Shown here piece after piece: positions 10,559 through 22,200 of a DNA stretch of 64,000 nucleotides. The DNA is taken from the NCBI GenBank assembly GCA_025506515.1, contig CM046442.1, positions 57,945,884-58,009,883 on the forward strand, read 5' to 3'. Source of the stretch: Flaveria trinervia (taxonomy: Eukaryota > Streptophyta > Magnoliopsida > Asterales > Asteraceae). Every line of letters starts with the position of its first letter. Within the stretch, counting starts at the first letter, position 1. Position numbers and translations under genes: made by a program. Under the pieces are notes generated by a model. That model did not search any database. It saw nothing but the letters and a program-made list of their open reading frames with translations, and was not told where the DNA came from.

Positions 10559-12282
10559 AGCATGCCAAAGGAGCATCTGGTATGTAGACAGTGGAGGATC
10601 TATGCATATGACTGGGAGCAGTTCTCTTCTTAATGACCTCTCAAGGAAAGAAGGATTTGTTTCATTTGGTAATGATGCCAAGGGATGTGTCTAATGGACA
10701 AATCAGTTTGATGATGTTAATCATGTGGAGAATTTCAAGTATAATTTGCTGAGTGTCAGTCAGATGTGTGATAAGAGCATGTTGCACTTTTCACAAGCCA
10801 GAACTGCAGGATTCTGTCTTCCTAAGTTCTGAGGCTGATTGACAAGGTATTGGATGAACATACTCTCCTGAAGGCCAACAGGATTGGAAGAGTGTATGCC
10901 TTGGATTTGTCAAAGAAGATTGATTTGAAGGGTCATCCTTGCCTGTTCTCCAAAGCCTCTCCTCAGGAATCTAAACTGTGGCATAGAAGGCTGGGTCATG
11001 TTAATCTCAATAACATGAATCAGCTGATCCACAATAGTTTAGTGAGAGGTCTACCAATAAAGGAGTTCCATTGTGATGAAACCTGCACTACTTGTTTGAA
11101 TGGAAAATAGCACAAAGTCTCATTCCCTCCTAGTGAAGAACCTAAGTCCACTGCCTGCTTGCAGTTACTGCACATGGATCTATTTGGTCCTGTGAGAGTG
11201 ATGAGCATGGCAAAGAAGAAATACTGTCTGGTAATTGTGGATGATTACTCCAGATTTGTATGGACTTTCTTCTTGCATTCAAAGGATGAGGTTGCTCAGA
11301 CGATTATAAACTTTATGTTGTATGTTGAGAAGCAGTATTCCCTATCAGTCAAGTGTATAAGGAGTGATAATGGAACTGAATTCAAAAACCATACACTTGA
11401 TGATTTTTATCTATCAAAAGGAATCAGGAGGCAGTTTAGCATCCCAAGGACTCCAGAACAAAATGGAGTAGTGGAAGAGAAAGAACAGGACCCTAATTGA
11501 AGTTGCAAGGTCTATGTGGCTGACTCTCGTTTGCCATTGACCTTTTGGGTGAAGCTGTTAACACAGCTTGCTATGTGCAGAATAGAGTGTTAGTAAATCA
11601 GAGGTTGATGAAGACTCCATATGAACTTCTACATCATTTGGCTCCTCTAATTTCATTCTTCAAAGCCTTTGGGTGTCCTTGTTTCATTCTCAACACAAAG
11701 GATCAACTCCACAAATTTGATCCTAAGGTGGATGCAGGGTATTTTGTAGGTTATTCATCCACATGCAAGGCTTACAGAGTCTTCAACTGTAGAACAAAGT
11801 TAGTTGAAGAAACCTTGCATGTGAAAATCAATGAATCTCCTAAGGATAAAATTCCACAAAACCCTGTGGAGTTGTTTGATTTGGACATACTGCAATATGT
11901 TTCTTATCAATCTCCAGCTGTTGCAGATCATGTGGATAAATCATCTTCTGCAGCAAGTCTTCCACCTGGTGGTACTAAAGATGATGATGATATCAGTACT
12001 CACTTTTTCAAGTTTAGTGACCAACTGCCTGAGTCAGCTAAACTTGATGTTCCTGTAGCTTCTGTAGCTCCATCCACAACAAATGCTGATGAGATTTCTG
12101 ACTCCTCTACATCATTTGACTTGCCATCTAATACTTGGTTTCAAGAGTCTGGATCAACATCTGTTGCTGCTGAACTGTCTACAAACACTTGCACTGATCT
12201 TATAGTATACAAAGAGCTGAAGAACCACCCCATGTCTCAAATCATTGGTGATATCAATGCTGGTGTCTCAACCAGAAGTTAA
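10559..12282 (+). pseudogene. pol: Element B protease and integrase (broken)
   Basis: The protease site WYVDSGGSMHM has its DSG at 10587-10595. The GAG-pre-integrase motif LWHRRLGHVNLNNMNQLI...CTTCLNGK covers 10975-11108, followed by a TAG. The integrase core starts LLHMDLFGPV (first Asp near 11175) and continues VDDYSRFVWTFF and IRSDNGTEF (second Asp near 11367). At PEQNGVVEE a frameshift (about 11470-11480) destroys the ERKNRT box that B2 keeps intact. The tail has AFGCPCFILNTKD and VDAGYFVGYSS, then an acidic Ser/Thr-rich linker before RT. The frame after 11545 is long and clean until the TAA at 12280. Confidence 0.88.
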
Positions 12283-13850
12283 TTGTCTAACTTCTGCTTC
12301 TATGCTTTCTTCATCAATCAGCTAGAGCCAAAGAACTATCACATTGCTTTGAGAGACAATGGTTGGGTTGAAGCCATGCAGCTTGAGCTACTTCAGTTCA
12401 AAAAGCAGCAAGTGTGGGAACTGGTTCCTTTACCCCTAGGTAAGTGTGCAATAGGCAATAAATGGTGTGTTTAGGAATAAAACTGATGAAAATGGGCGTA
12501 TTGTCAAGAACAAGGCTAGACTGGTTGTACAAGGGTTTTCACAAGAAGAAGGTATTAATTATGATGAAACCTTTGCCCCTGTAGCTAGACTAGAGGCAAT
12601 TAGATTGTTCTTAGCCTATGCTGCATTCCACAATCTTAAAGTTTTTCAAATGGATGTCAAAAGTGCATTTTTATATGGTAAAATAAAAGAAGAGTTTATG
12701 TGTGTCAACCACCAGGTTTTGAGGACAATAAACATCATGATTGGGTGTATCAACTTGATAAGGCTCTTTATGGGTTGAAGCAAGCTCCTAGTGCCTGGTT
12801 TTAAACACTTTCAAATTTTCTTCTTAAAAATAATTTCCTAGAGGCTCCATAGATAAAACTTTGTTTATAAAGAAAGTGGATCAACATAAGCTACTTGTTC
12901 AAATTTATGTTGATGATATTATTTTTGCATCCTCTGATCCCCAGTTGTGTGATGATTTTACAAGTATAATGAAACAAAAGTTTGAAATGAGTGCACTGGG
13001 AGAATTACAGTTCTTTCTAGGCTTGCAAATCAAACAAAAGGCTGATGGAACCTTTATTCATCAATCAAAATATACAAAAGAACTTTTGAATAAGTTTGAT
13101 TTACAAAATTGTAAGCCCTGTTCTACTCCCATGTGCAACACCACACAACTGGATGCAGATCAGTAAGGTAAAGCTATTGATGAAACACTTTACAGATGTA
13201 TGATTGGGTCCTTGATGTACTTAACAGCTTCTAGACCAGATATCATGTTTGCAACTTGTGTTTGTGTTAGATTTCGGGCTGCTCCTAAAGAGTCTCATTT
13301 GATTGCAGTCAAGAGGATCTTTAGATATTTGCAAGGTACACAATCTCTAGGTCTTTGGTATTCAACTGGACACTCATGCAAATTCGTTGCTTTTTCTGAT
13401 AGTGACTATGCTAGGTGTAGTTTAACCAGAAAGTCAGCTTCTGGTGGATGTCAATTCCTAGGCAACTGTTTGATTTCTTGGCAGAGTAAGAAACAAACAT
13501 ATGTTGCTACATCCACTGCTGAAGCAGAGTACATTGCTGCTGCAAGTTGTACATCTCAGGTACTCTGGCTTCAAAACCAATTATTGGATTATGGCATTAC
13601 AGAGACTAAGACTCCATTATTAATGGATAGTGCTTCAGCTCTGTGCATTGTCAAGAATCCAGTCCAGCACTCTAGGACCAAACATATAGAGATCAAACAC
13701 CATTTTATTAGGGATTGTTTTGAAAAAGGTCTGATTGATCCAAAGTTTGTGCCTAGTGCTGATGAGCTTGCAAATATATTTACTAAGCCTTTGGATAGTT
13801 CAACTTTCCAAAACCTTGTGTTAAGGCTTGGTATGCTGCAGCTAGAATAA
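12283..13850 (+). pseudogene. pol: Element B reverse transcriptase and RNase H (broken)
   Basis: RT begins NYHIALRDNGWVEAMQLELL. A shift near 12465-12475 follows NKWCV, and the next frame carries KARLVVQGFSQEEG, NYDETFAPVARLEAIR and FQMDVKSAFLYG. Another shift lies near 12715 and a TAA near 12803 in the LKQAPSAWF region. IYVDDIIFASS with the YVDD box is at about 12905-12930. RNase H (13200-13850) is a clean 216-codon frame with SDSDYARC, STAEAEYIAAASCTSQ, MDSASALCI and DELANIFTKPLD, ending GMLQLE and TAA. A TAA near 13164 separates RT from RNase H. The family stop is shared with B2 at 23493. Confidence 0.9.
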
Positions 13851-14465
13851 GTGATAACTACTGATGATCTTAGTAAACAAGTACTGATGACCATTAGTAA
13901 ACATGTCACAAATATGTACTAATTCTGTTAAAAGAAACTGATGTAGTTACAACTACTAATGTAGTTATAACTCCTGATGTCGGTAAAATAGATAAGTACT
14001 GATGTCCTATGAAACAACTGAAATCAGCTAAAAAGTCTGATGAGTAAGTGTTGAGGACAGTATGAAACAGCTGAAAAGCTAAGAATTGACGAAAACTACT
14101 GATGAGAATTTTCACTTCAGTCGTTTCTACAAACTGCTGTTTCACTCTAAACAGCTGATGACAAAACCATGTCTTCAATAGTTTCACAACTACTGATGAC
14201 TAATACCAAGTCCTCAGTTGTTTACAAAAGCTGAAGACAAAACCAAGGTTTTCAGTAGTTTCACAACCACTGATGACTAAAACCAAGTCTTCAGTTGTTT
14301 TCAAATGTTTGATAGTTAAAACCACGTCTTCGGTTGTTTTCATAACAACTGATGCCAACACCAACACTTTCAGTCGTTTTCTTTTCAGCCTTTTCTTAAC
14401 CTATAAATACCTGCACTTATAGACAAATGTTTCATTATCCATTTTCAAACCTTTCTCTCTCAAAA
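13851..14465 (+). promoter_or_regulatory. Pol-env spacer of B: repeat array plus TATA box
   Basis: This 615-bp stretch has no protein-like frame. It contains repeated words AACTACTGATGA and GTCTTCAGT(T)GTTT. Several occur as inverted pairs (for example 14187-14305: ACTGATGACTAA...CAAGTCTTCAGTTG) that could fold into hairpins. These are the same short words that fill the LTR U3. The array ends at TATAAATA (14402-14409), and the env-like ATG follows at 14466. Layout matches an LTR-like promoter for the env-like gene; that function is inference. Confidence 0.65.
14402..14409 (+). promoter_or_regulatory. TATA box upstream of the B env-like ORF
   Basis: TATAAATA followed 57 bp later by the ATG in CAAAAATGGC. 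B2 has TATAAACC at the same distance from its env-like ATG. The pyrimidine-rich sequence TTTCTCTCTC just before the ATG looks like a plant 5' UTR. Confidence 0.6.
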
Positions 14466-17400
14466 ATGGCGACCATGAAACTCAAACCCCGACACAATTA
14501 TGTTGCCTACCTTTCGAAATCGGCCTTCTGGAACAAGTTTGACACTGCCATCGATCTTATGGTGGATTCCCCATAGAGAACAGCCTTTCTTCAGAATCTT
14601 ACCATATATCCTGACTCCTTATCCCAGTTCTGGACCAACGTCTCTGTAATAACTGGTGAGAATGATAGACAAATCACTCTCCAGTCGTTGGTGAACCAAA
14701 AACAGGTGCTCATCACCCCCGACATCATTCGCAAAACCCTAAATTTGCATGATGGCACCTATCCTAAAGAATACCCGAAAGGCACCACTGATATGTCTTT
14801 TATCCATAACGGGTATGAAGGCGACTTAAGTGCTACAACCATACTTAAAAAGCACTTCCATGATGCTGAACGACTTATCATTCATATGGTGAATGTCTGC
14901 CTTGCATCAAAGACATCTTCTTGGGATCAGATGTCTTCCCGATGGCAACAGGTATTGTTCTCTATCCTTGAACGCCAAAATCTAAATTTTTCTGAGATAG
15001 TGTTCATGGAACTAAAGATCTGGCTCAGAAACCTGTGGCAAACAGATGGATACTTTATCCCAGGTTTCTGATGGCCTTGATGGTCTTGGAGTCCCTACAG
15101 TTGTTTTAGCCGAGGTATACTCCCGACATAACTCAGACCCTACTCTTAAAGGGGCTGCCGGATGCTAAAACCCAAGCAGAGGGAACCCACAGCCTCCACT
15201 TCCAGTCCAGATCCCCCCCAAACCCAAATCAAAAAGCCCAAAAAGACTACTCAGGGAGATGAGTCCCTTGAGGATGCCCCTGTACCACAACCACAGGAGA
15301 TACATATTGGTTATAACCCCCCAGTTATGTCCAAGACTCAACCTGCTGAAGCCGCACAGGTATCCTCTCAACAGGATCCTATTGCAACCACAATTGGGGA
15401 TCCCACATTTCTGGAACCTATCTCAATTGAGAGGGTTACCATTGAAGAGCACCTCTCACCCCGGGTGCAATCTGCTTCAGACCAATCTCCACATGCAACC
15501 ACCCCTCAAAGCCCAACACTAATAGTTGCTAAAGTGTTGAGTCAGTTGCATTCCTCACCCCCTCCCCAGAAACCACTTACCACTGGGAATACCTCAACTA
15601 TTGAGGGGGAGGACCAAAATGCTTCTGATAACCCATAGCACAGGGGTTACAATGTTCACTCTCCAAGTGTAGAAACGGAGAATAGAACATATGGTAAGGC
15701 TGCCACTTCTACTGATTCAGCAAATGATTGGAGCAGTTGGTAACATCCATAAGACCTTACCAGAGGCAACTGCCAGTGACGAACACAGTCCTGAGGCAGA
15801 AGTCCCCAGTACCAAGAACAAGGGGCACATGCTTCTAGTGATCTACACTCAGAGCATGTACATCCTGATTCAATCAGGAGGTCAGGTGATTCAGCACAAA
15901 CTGATGATGATGCCTGGGCTTTTTCTATGATGTATTAGCCCATAATACCATCCTTGAGACTGAAGTGAGCAGACTCAAAGTGTTGTTAGCCAAAATGTCT
16001 CAGGATCAAAGTCCATCTACCTCAAAAACCCATAGATGGCACCTTCCATTGAAGGATCCCCAAACACTGAGCCTACACACTTACTGAGCCACCAGCCACT
16101 ACTTTTGGCACCACCTCTCAGGGAGAACCCTCTGAGCAGATGGTTGCTATCTTTCAAAACTCCTTACCTCTCATCACTCCCATCATCACTGACATAGTGC
16201 ATAAAGCCATTGATGAGAGGATATCCTCAAATCTACAAACCTCATGATGATGTTGTTCATAAATCTCTTTTGCCTTTCAGGCCCCTGGTCCCAATGCAAC
16301 CAAAAAGGGGGAGACTTCCAAGTCTAAGGCAATGAAAGAAAAGAAAAGAAAAGAGTTGATGATGAGAAAGAACCTGCAAAAGAGAAGGAGGTGGAGAAAG
16401 AACTGATCTCAGAATAGCTGATCACATATAAAGAAAGAAAAGTGTTGAGTCAAAAGCTGATGAAGATAAATCCTTAAAGATCTTGTCAAAGATGCTGATG
16501 AAGCTCACAGCAGATCCATGGATAAAATTATAGATCAGCTCTTTCGACAAGGTCATGACACAGCTACACTAGACACTGAGATCAGAAGGCTGGAAATAGA
16601 AGAGATTCAAGCTAGATGGGCGGTTATAGTGTGTTGGAAAGGGAAAGATTGGAGATAATGATCAGATTCATTTCAAATACTTGGAAGATCATGATAGAGA
16701 TAAAGGCCTGGTCCAAAGACAGTATCTTGAGATAACCAGAAATCTGCTCTGCTCGAGGCTATAATAAAGGGTTGATCATCAAAGCACTGGATGAAACAGG
16801 TGCAGGAAGAGAACTGAAATGGCAAAGCTCTCCAAAGCCAAACTCACCACCCAAATGCTAAGTCAGTCTTCTCACACTCCCACTCAAACACAACCATTAT
16901 CTCTAAAATCTCCTAAATCTATCCCTAAACCAAAGCCACCCACAACTCAACCCACAAAACCAATACCTTTACCCTAAAAACCAGCTCAAACCTTACCCAG
17001 TGATGCACCCAGAAGGAGGAGAAGGGTGTTGAGGGTAGAATAAGATGAAGAAGAGGAGGATGATGATGATATAGTTTGCCAATCTCTGCTGTTCTCAAAC
17101 TCAAATCACCTGAGCACAGAAGTCAACAAGTGATTACTCCTGACTTGGTAATGCAGATGGTGAAAGTAAAGATTAAAGAAGAATAACAGCAGAAACAACA
17201 TGATGAGAAGTTTCTCAAGATGGTTGATAAGGATTTCCCTCAGTCCTCATCCATTCAAGAAATGAAGAAACAGGCTCTAAGGCTGTACATTCTTAGACAT
17301 ACTTTTCAACATCAAAAAGAAAGAGTGCGGATCTGGCCAGACCCCAGGGTAAGTTCTAGAATTCATAAGAAGAATATACCAAGTAGATATCATGGCCAAG

Positions 17401-17850
17401 TGAAGACGACCTTGAATGCTATAATTACATTGGCCATGGTAGCCTCACCTTGGGAAATCATTGAAGAATTCAAGAGAGCTCACAAATCCAAGACAACCCC
17501 TCAATCTATTCTTGAGAACAAAATGATCAAGAAGGGGTTGTTATACAAAAGACTTGAAGATCTTCAGAAGAGTGAACTCCAGTTGTTGCTTGAAGGCTCT
17601 CACCCTGATGAATTTGCTTATAAGAGATAACAACTGTGGAGTGAAAAATGGAAAGACAGTGAGATACCTGTCTGAGTATTATGGCCCAGAGTTCTTCTTG
17701 AGGGAGAAGCTAAAGAACTCACCAAGGAGGAACAAGTTGTCTCCTTGAGGCCTATGCTAGTGAGTCTTATAGACTCATTAATGGGAATTAGGTTTCATGG
17801 TTGGGACAAGACTCTGTGTCTAGTTTCCTAAGATAGAGTTCCCTTCCATA
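14466..17850 (+). pseudogene. Env-like ORF of element B (degenerate)
   Basis: The start MATMKLKPRHNYVAYLSKSA is at 14466. An in-frame TAG is at 14574-14576, in the VDSP codons; B2 has Tyr at this place. The conserved N-terminal domain continues SQFWTNVSVITGEN, VLITPDIIRKTLNLHDG, IHNGYEGDLS, IHMVNVCLASKTSSWDQ and FSEIVFMELK. A shift near 15040 follows. Next is a Pro/Thr/Ser-rich stretch (15160-15638), then a broken helical segment, a Lys/Glu-rich charged segment (16310-16500), and a C-terminal domain at 17220-17630 (KERVRIWPDPRVSSRIHKK). The position after pol and the N-terminal domain match the env-like gene of Asteraceae Sireviruses. I see no clear signal peptide or membrane segment, so an envelope role is unproven. 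The end is set by comparison with B2. Confidence 0.75.
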
Positions 17851-17979
17851 CTTAGCCAATCAAAAGATTAGAAACCTTTTCCCGGCTGTGCTTAACTGAT
17901 TACCTCTAAGCTGATCAAGAGGGTGTTTCTGCCAAGAATAAGTGGGATCATCAATAAGTTTAGAGGTTTTGGCTGTATT
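17851..17979 (+). other. 3' untranslated stretch of element B
   Basis: Short non-coding sequence between the end of the env-like ORF and the PPT. It resembles, inverted, 19174-19295 of B2 (the TCTGATCAAG...GTGGGA region). No gene seen. Confidence 0.5.
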
Positions 17980-17993
17980 GGTTCAGGGGAGTT
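17980..17993 (+). other. Polypurine tract of B
   Basis: GGTTCAGGGGAGTT directly before the 3' LTR start TGTTGG. B2 has the inverted equivalent at 19159-19173. Confidence 0.7.
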
Positions 17994-18281
17994 TGTTGGA
18001 CCAAAAAACCAATGAGCCTGATCAGAAAAACCTCTAAGTTCCACAGTCATTACAACTGCTGAAGAAGATCACAACAGCTGAAGACATCAGCTAATTACAA
18101 GGTCTGAAGATAAAGTCTGAAGACAAGAACTGAGACTACTACTGAAGACAAAGTCTAAAAGTAAAGAACTGAAGACAAAGTTGAAGCTATCAGCTGAAGA
18201 AAGTCTGAAAGTAAATACTGAAGACAAAGTCTGAAGCTATCAGCTGAAGACAAAGTCTGAAAGTAAAAGTCTGAAGAACAA
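17994..18281 (+). repeat. 3' LTR of B, left part
   Basis: Matches 6616-6910 of the 5' LTR and stops at AACAA (18277-18281), the target duplication of B2. The LTR resumes at 30836. Confidence 0.9.
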
Positions 18282-19158
18282 TGACATGATCGTGATCTCA
18301 AGTTTGATGGATTAGAGTGTAACGCAGAGGAATAAGAACAAGAATTAGACAAATTATAGAAAGAACTTGATATTCGTATGCATTAAGAACAATACGGTTG
18401 TAACGAGAGAATATTTTTGTGAAAAGGTGTTTCAATTATATCAAATGTTTCTGCTCAATCATTCACCAATACAACTAGTTGACACTCCTTATATAGAGTG
18501 CAATCACTGCTGATATCACGGATAGTGACATCTGGCAGATTTATTACAAAATAACTAACACTTACAACTACTGAAATGTCACAACTACTGAGCACATATC
18601 AGAGAGTGCTAAGCACAAAATATAAAACTACTGATGCTACTAACGAAACTACTACTAATTACAAAACTACTGAAAAGGAAAATATAAAACTACTGAAAGA
18701 AGCCGTCCAACTACTGAAGAAGACCTCTTCAGCTGTTGTGACAACGTCTAATACTTGGTCTTCAGTTCTTGTCTTCAGCACTTGTCTTCAGACTGTCTTC
18801 AGTACTTGTCTTCAGACTTTGTCTTCAGCACTTGTGTCTTCAGAATTTGTCTTCAGCACTTGTCTTCAGCACTTGTCTTCAGACTTTGTCTTCAGCACTT
18901 GGGTCTTCAGACTTTGTGTTCAGCACTTGTGTCTTCAGACTGTCTTCATCACATTGTGTCTTCAGACTTTGTCTTCAGCACTTGTGTCTTCAGACTTTGT
19001 CTTCAGCACTTGTGTCTTCAGACTTTTTCTTTAGCACTTGTGTCTTCAGACTTTGTAATCAGTTGTTGTCTTCAGCTGTTGTAGACTTCAGCAGTTGTTG
19101 TGACGTCTGTGGGACTTAAAGGTTTTTCTGATCGGCTCATTGGTTCTTTTGGCCAACA
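18282..19158 (-). repeat. 3' LTR of B2 (877 bp)
   Basis: Near-copy of 29934-30830 in the same orientation. Contains the GTCTTCAG array (about 18765-19060) and the TATA region around 18490. The open frames of about 110-150 codons in all three plus frames here come from repeats that happen to lack stops. Confidence 0.9.
18765..19060 (-). repeat. Tandem GTCTTCAG array in the B2 3' LTR
   Basis: Alternating 15-bp GTCTTCAGCACTTGT and 13-15-bp GTCTTCAGACTTTGT blocks give a period near 28 bp. All three plus frames are open because the unit lacks stop codons. Same array at 30440-30720. Confidence 0.85.
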
Positions 19159-19173
19159 AACTCTCCCTGAACC
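19159..19173 (-). other. Polypurine tract of B2
   Basis: Minus-strand GGTTCAGGGAGAGTT lies directly beside the LTR. Confidence 0.7.
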
Positions 19174-19295
19174 AATGCAGCCAAACCTTTAACTTTATTG
19201 AGGTCCCACTTATTGTTGGCAAAGACTTTGTTGTTCAGCTTCAGAGAAGAATCAGCATCAGCAGGCCAGGAAGAGGTTTCTAATCATGTGTTTGG

Positions 19296-22200
19296 CTAAG
19301 TATGGAGGGGAACTCTGTTTTGGGGAATCTGGACATAGAGTTTTGATCCGAACCATGAAACATACTTCCCATTTACGAGTATGTAAGACTCACGAACATA
19401 GGCCTCAAGGTGAACAACTTGTTCCTCCTTGGAGAGTTCTTCTACTCCTCCTTCAAAGAAGAACTCTGGACCATAGTACTCAGATAGGTACTTTACAGTC
19501 GTGCCATTCTTCAACTCCACAGTAGTTATCTCCTTATAGACAAATTCATCAGGATGGGTGCCCTCAAGGAGTAACTGGAGCTCATTCTTCTTAATGTCTT
19601 CAAGCTTCTTATATAATAACCCTTTTTGATCATCTTGTTTTCCAGTAAGGCTTGAGGGTCATTTTTGATTGATGAGCCTTCTTGAATTCATCAAGTATTT
19701 CTGAAGGTGAGACTACAATGGCCAAAATGATTGTAGAGTCTATTGTTTTTCTAACCTGGCCATTGTATCTATGTGGAATGGATCTTTTGTGTATTCTAGA
19801 GCTCACCTTGGGGTCTGGCCATACTCTCACTCTCTCTTTTTGATACTGAAATGTGTGTCTGAGAGTGTACAGCCTCTGAGCATGCCCTTTCATGGCTTGT
19901 ATAGATGATGACTGGGGAAATTCCTTGTCAACCATCTTCAGTAGCTTGCTTATCGTGCTGCTTCTGCTGGTCTTCATCTTTATTTTGACTAAACATTTCC
20001 CTTTGTGAGTCAGGTGTGATCATGAGTTGACCATGGGTTTCTGGTACCCTTAGAACAGAGCAGAGAGTGCAGACTATCATCTTAATCATCTTCTTCTTCA
20101 TCTTCTTCTATCTCAGCACCCTTCTCCTCCTTCTAGGTGCATCACTGGATGATGGGTGGGTTGGTTTTTGTGGTAAAGGAATTGGTTTTGAGGGTTGAGG
20201 ATGTTGGATTTGAGTTTTGAGATTGGTTTGGAGATTTGAGGGGTAGGTTGTTTTTGAGTGGGTGATTGGGAAGGTTGTTCAAGAATTTTGGTTGTAAGTT
20301 TGGCTTTTGTGAGTTTTGCCATTTCAAGCCTTTCCCAGCTCCAGCCTCATCAAGTGCTTCAATAGTTATCCCCTTATGAAATTGCTCAGACAAACAGATT
20401 CTGGTGGCTATAGCCAGAATGCTGTCTTGGCTATGAATCGAATCATGATCTCCATTTCTCTTCTCCAGCACATTGTACCCAGCCCATCTGTTATGGATTT
20501 CATTTACTTCCAACCTCCTGATCTCACTGTCTAGTTTGGCTGTATCAAAGTCTTGCTTGAAGAGTTGCTCAATGATTTTGTCCATGGATCGGCTGTGTGC
20601 TTCATCTGCATCTTTTATCAGCTCCTCCAAGGATTTTTCTTCAGCATTCTTTTGATCACCAGCACTTTTCTTTCTTTTGACAGTGATAGTTGTTTCCTTT
20701 TCCTTTTCCAACTCCTTGGTTTTTCTTGTGCCTTCTCATCCTCAGTTCTTTTTCTTTTCTTTTCTTTCACTGCTGTACTCTCCCCCTTTTTGGATGCATT
20801 GGTTGCAGGGTTTTGTACCGCAGAAAGTTTCTTGTGCACAGTATCATCATGAGTGGTTGTAGACTTGAGGAGATCCTCTCATCAATGGCTTTATGAACAA
20901 TGTCATTGATGATGGGAGTGATGAGAGGTAAGGATTGTTGGAATGCAGCAACCATCTACTCAGGGGGGTTCTGTCCCTGAGAGATAGTGCCAAAGGCAGA
21001 GGCTGGAGGCTCAGTGAAGTGAGAGGGTGAAGTGTTTGGGGGACCTTCGAATGAAGGTGCAATCTGTGGGTTAGTGGGGGCAGATGGACTTACATCCTGA
21101 GACTTCTTGGCAAGCAGTTCTTGTAGTCTGCTTACCTTAGCCTCCAGGATGGTGTTATGGGCTAGAACATCATAGAAAAAGCCTAGGTCATCATCAGCAG
21201 ATGTTGAATCACCTGACCTCCTGCTTGTAGCAGGATGTACATGCACCGGGTGTAGACCAGTTTTAGCATGTGCCCCTTTTTCTTGGAACTAGGACTTCCA
21301 GCCTCAGGACGATGTCCTTCATCAGCTGTTGCCTCTGGTGAGGTCTTAGCTATGTTACCAGCCTCAGTCTGATCATGTGCTGATTCAGAAGAGGTGGCAG
21401 CCTCACCAGATGTTCGTATCTGCATATCCACACCAGGAGATAGAACATTAAACCCTGGTGCTGTGGGTTGTCAGAAGCATGTTGATCCTCTTCCTCAATT
21501 GCTGTGGTTCTCCCCTTTGTGGTGTTTGTTGGGGAGGAGGAGAGGCATGCAGCTGAGTCAGCACGTTTGCAATTATAATGGTTGGACTTTGGGGGCATTT
21601 GTTTGGGGAGAGGAGGTAGAAACAGATTGCATTCGGGGAGAGGAATGCTCTTCAATGATAACCTCCTCAAGTGAGAGAGGTCTCAGCGATGTGGTGTCCC
21701 TGATAAGGTTGCATCAGGATCCTTTTGAGAGGATGCCTGTGCGGTGTTAGCTGGTAGAGTCTCTGATACTGCTGGGGGGTTTAAACCGCAAGTATATCCT
21801 GCCTTGGTGGTACAGGAGCATCTCAGGGGACTCATCTCCCTGAATAGCTGTTTGGGGCGTTGTTTTTTGGTTTGGTGGGGACTCTGGATCTGGTGGTGAA
21901 GCGGGGTTCCCTCTGCTTGGGTTTTAGCATTCGTGCAGCTTCTTAGAGTGAGGTCTGAGTTGTTCCTGGAGTATACCTGAGCCAAAACAGCTGGTGCAGG
22001 GACTCCAAGGCCAACAAGGCCATCAGATTTTAATTCATTTAAAATAATGGCCATTAGGCCACCTGGGATATAATAGCCAGCGTTTTGCCGCAGGTTTCTG
22101 AGCCAAGTTCTTTATTTCTAGAAACACGATTTCAGAGAAATTTAGCGGTTGGTGTTCTAGAATAGAATACAATACCTGTTGCCATTGGATGACATTTGAT

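Noticed and set aside
18755..19119. Three overlapping 110-150-codon open frames, regularly spaced repeats resembling a CRISPR array
   Set aside because: The units are degenerate, spacers are not unique, the array lies inside a copia LTR in both LTR copies, and the organism is a plant. Open frames arise because the repeat lacks stops.
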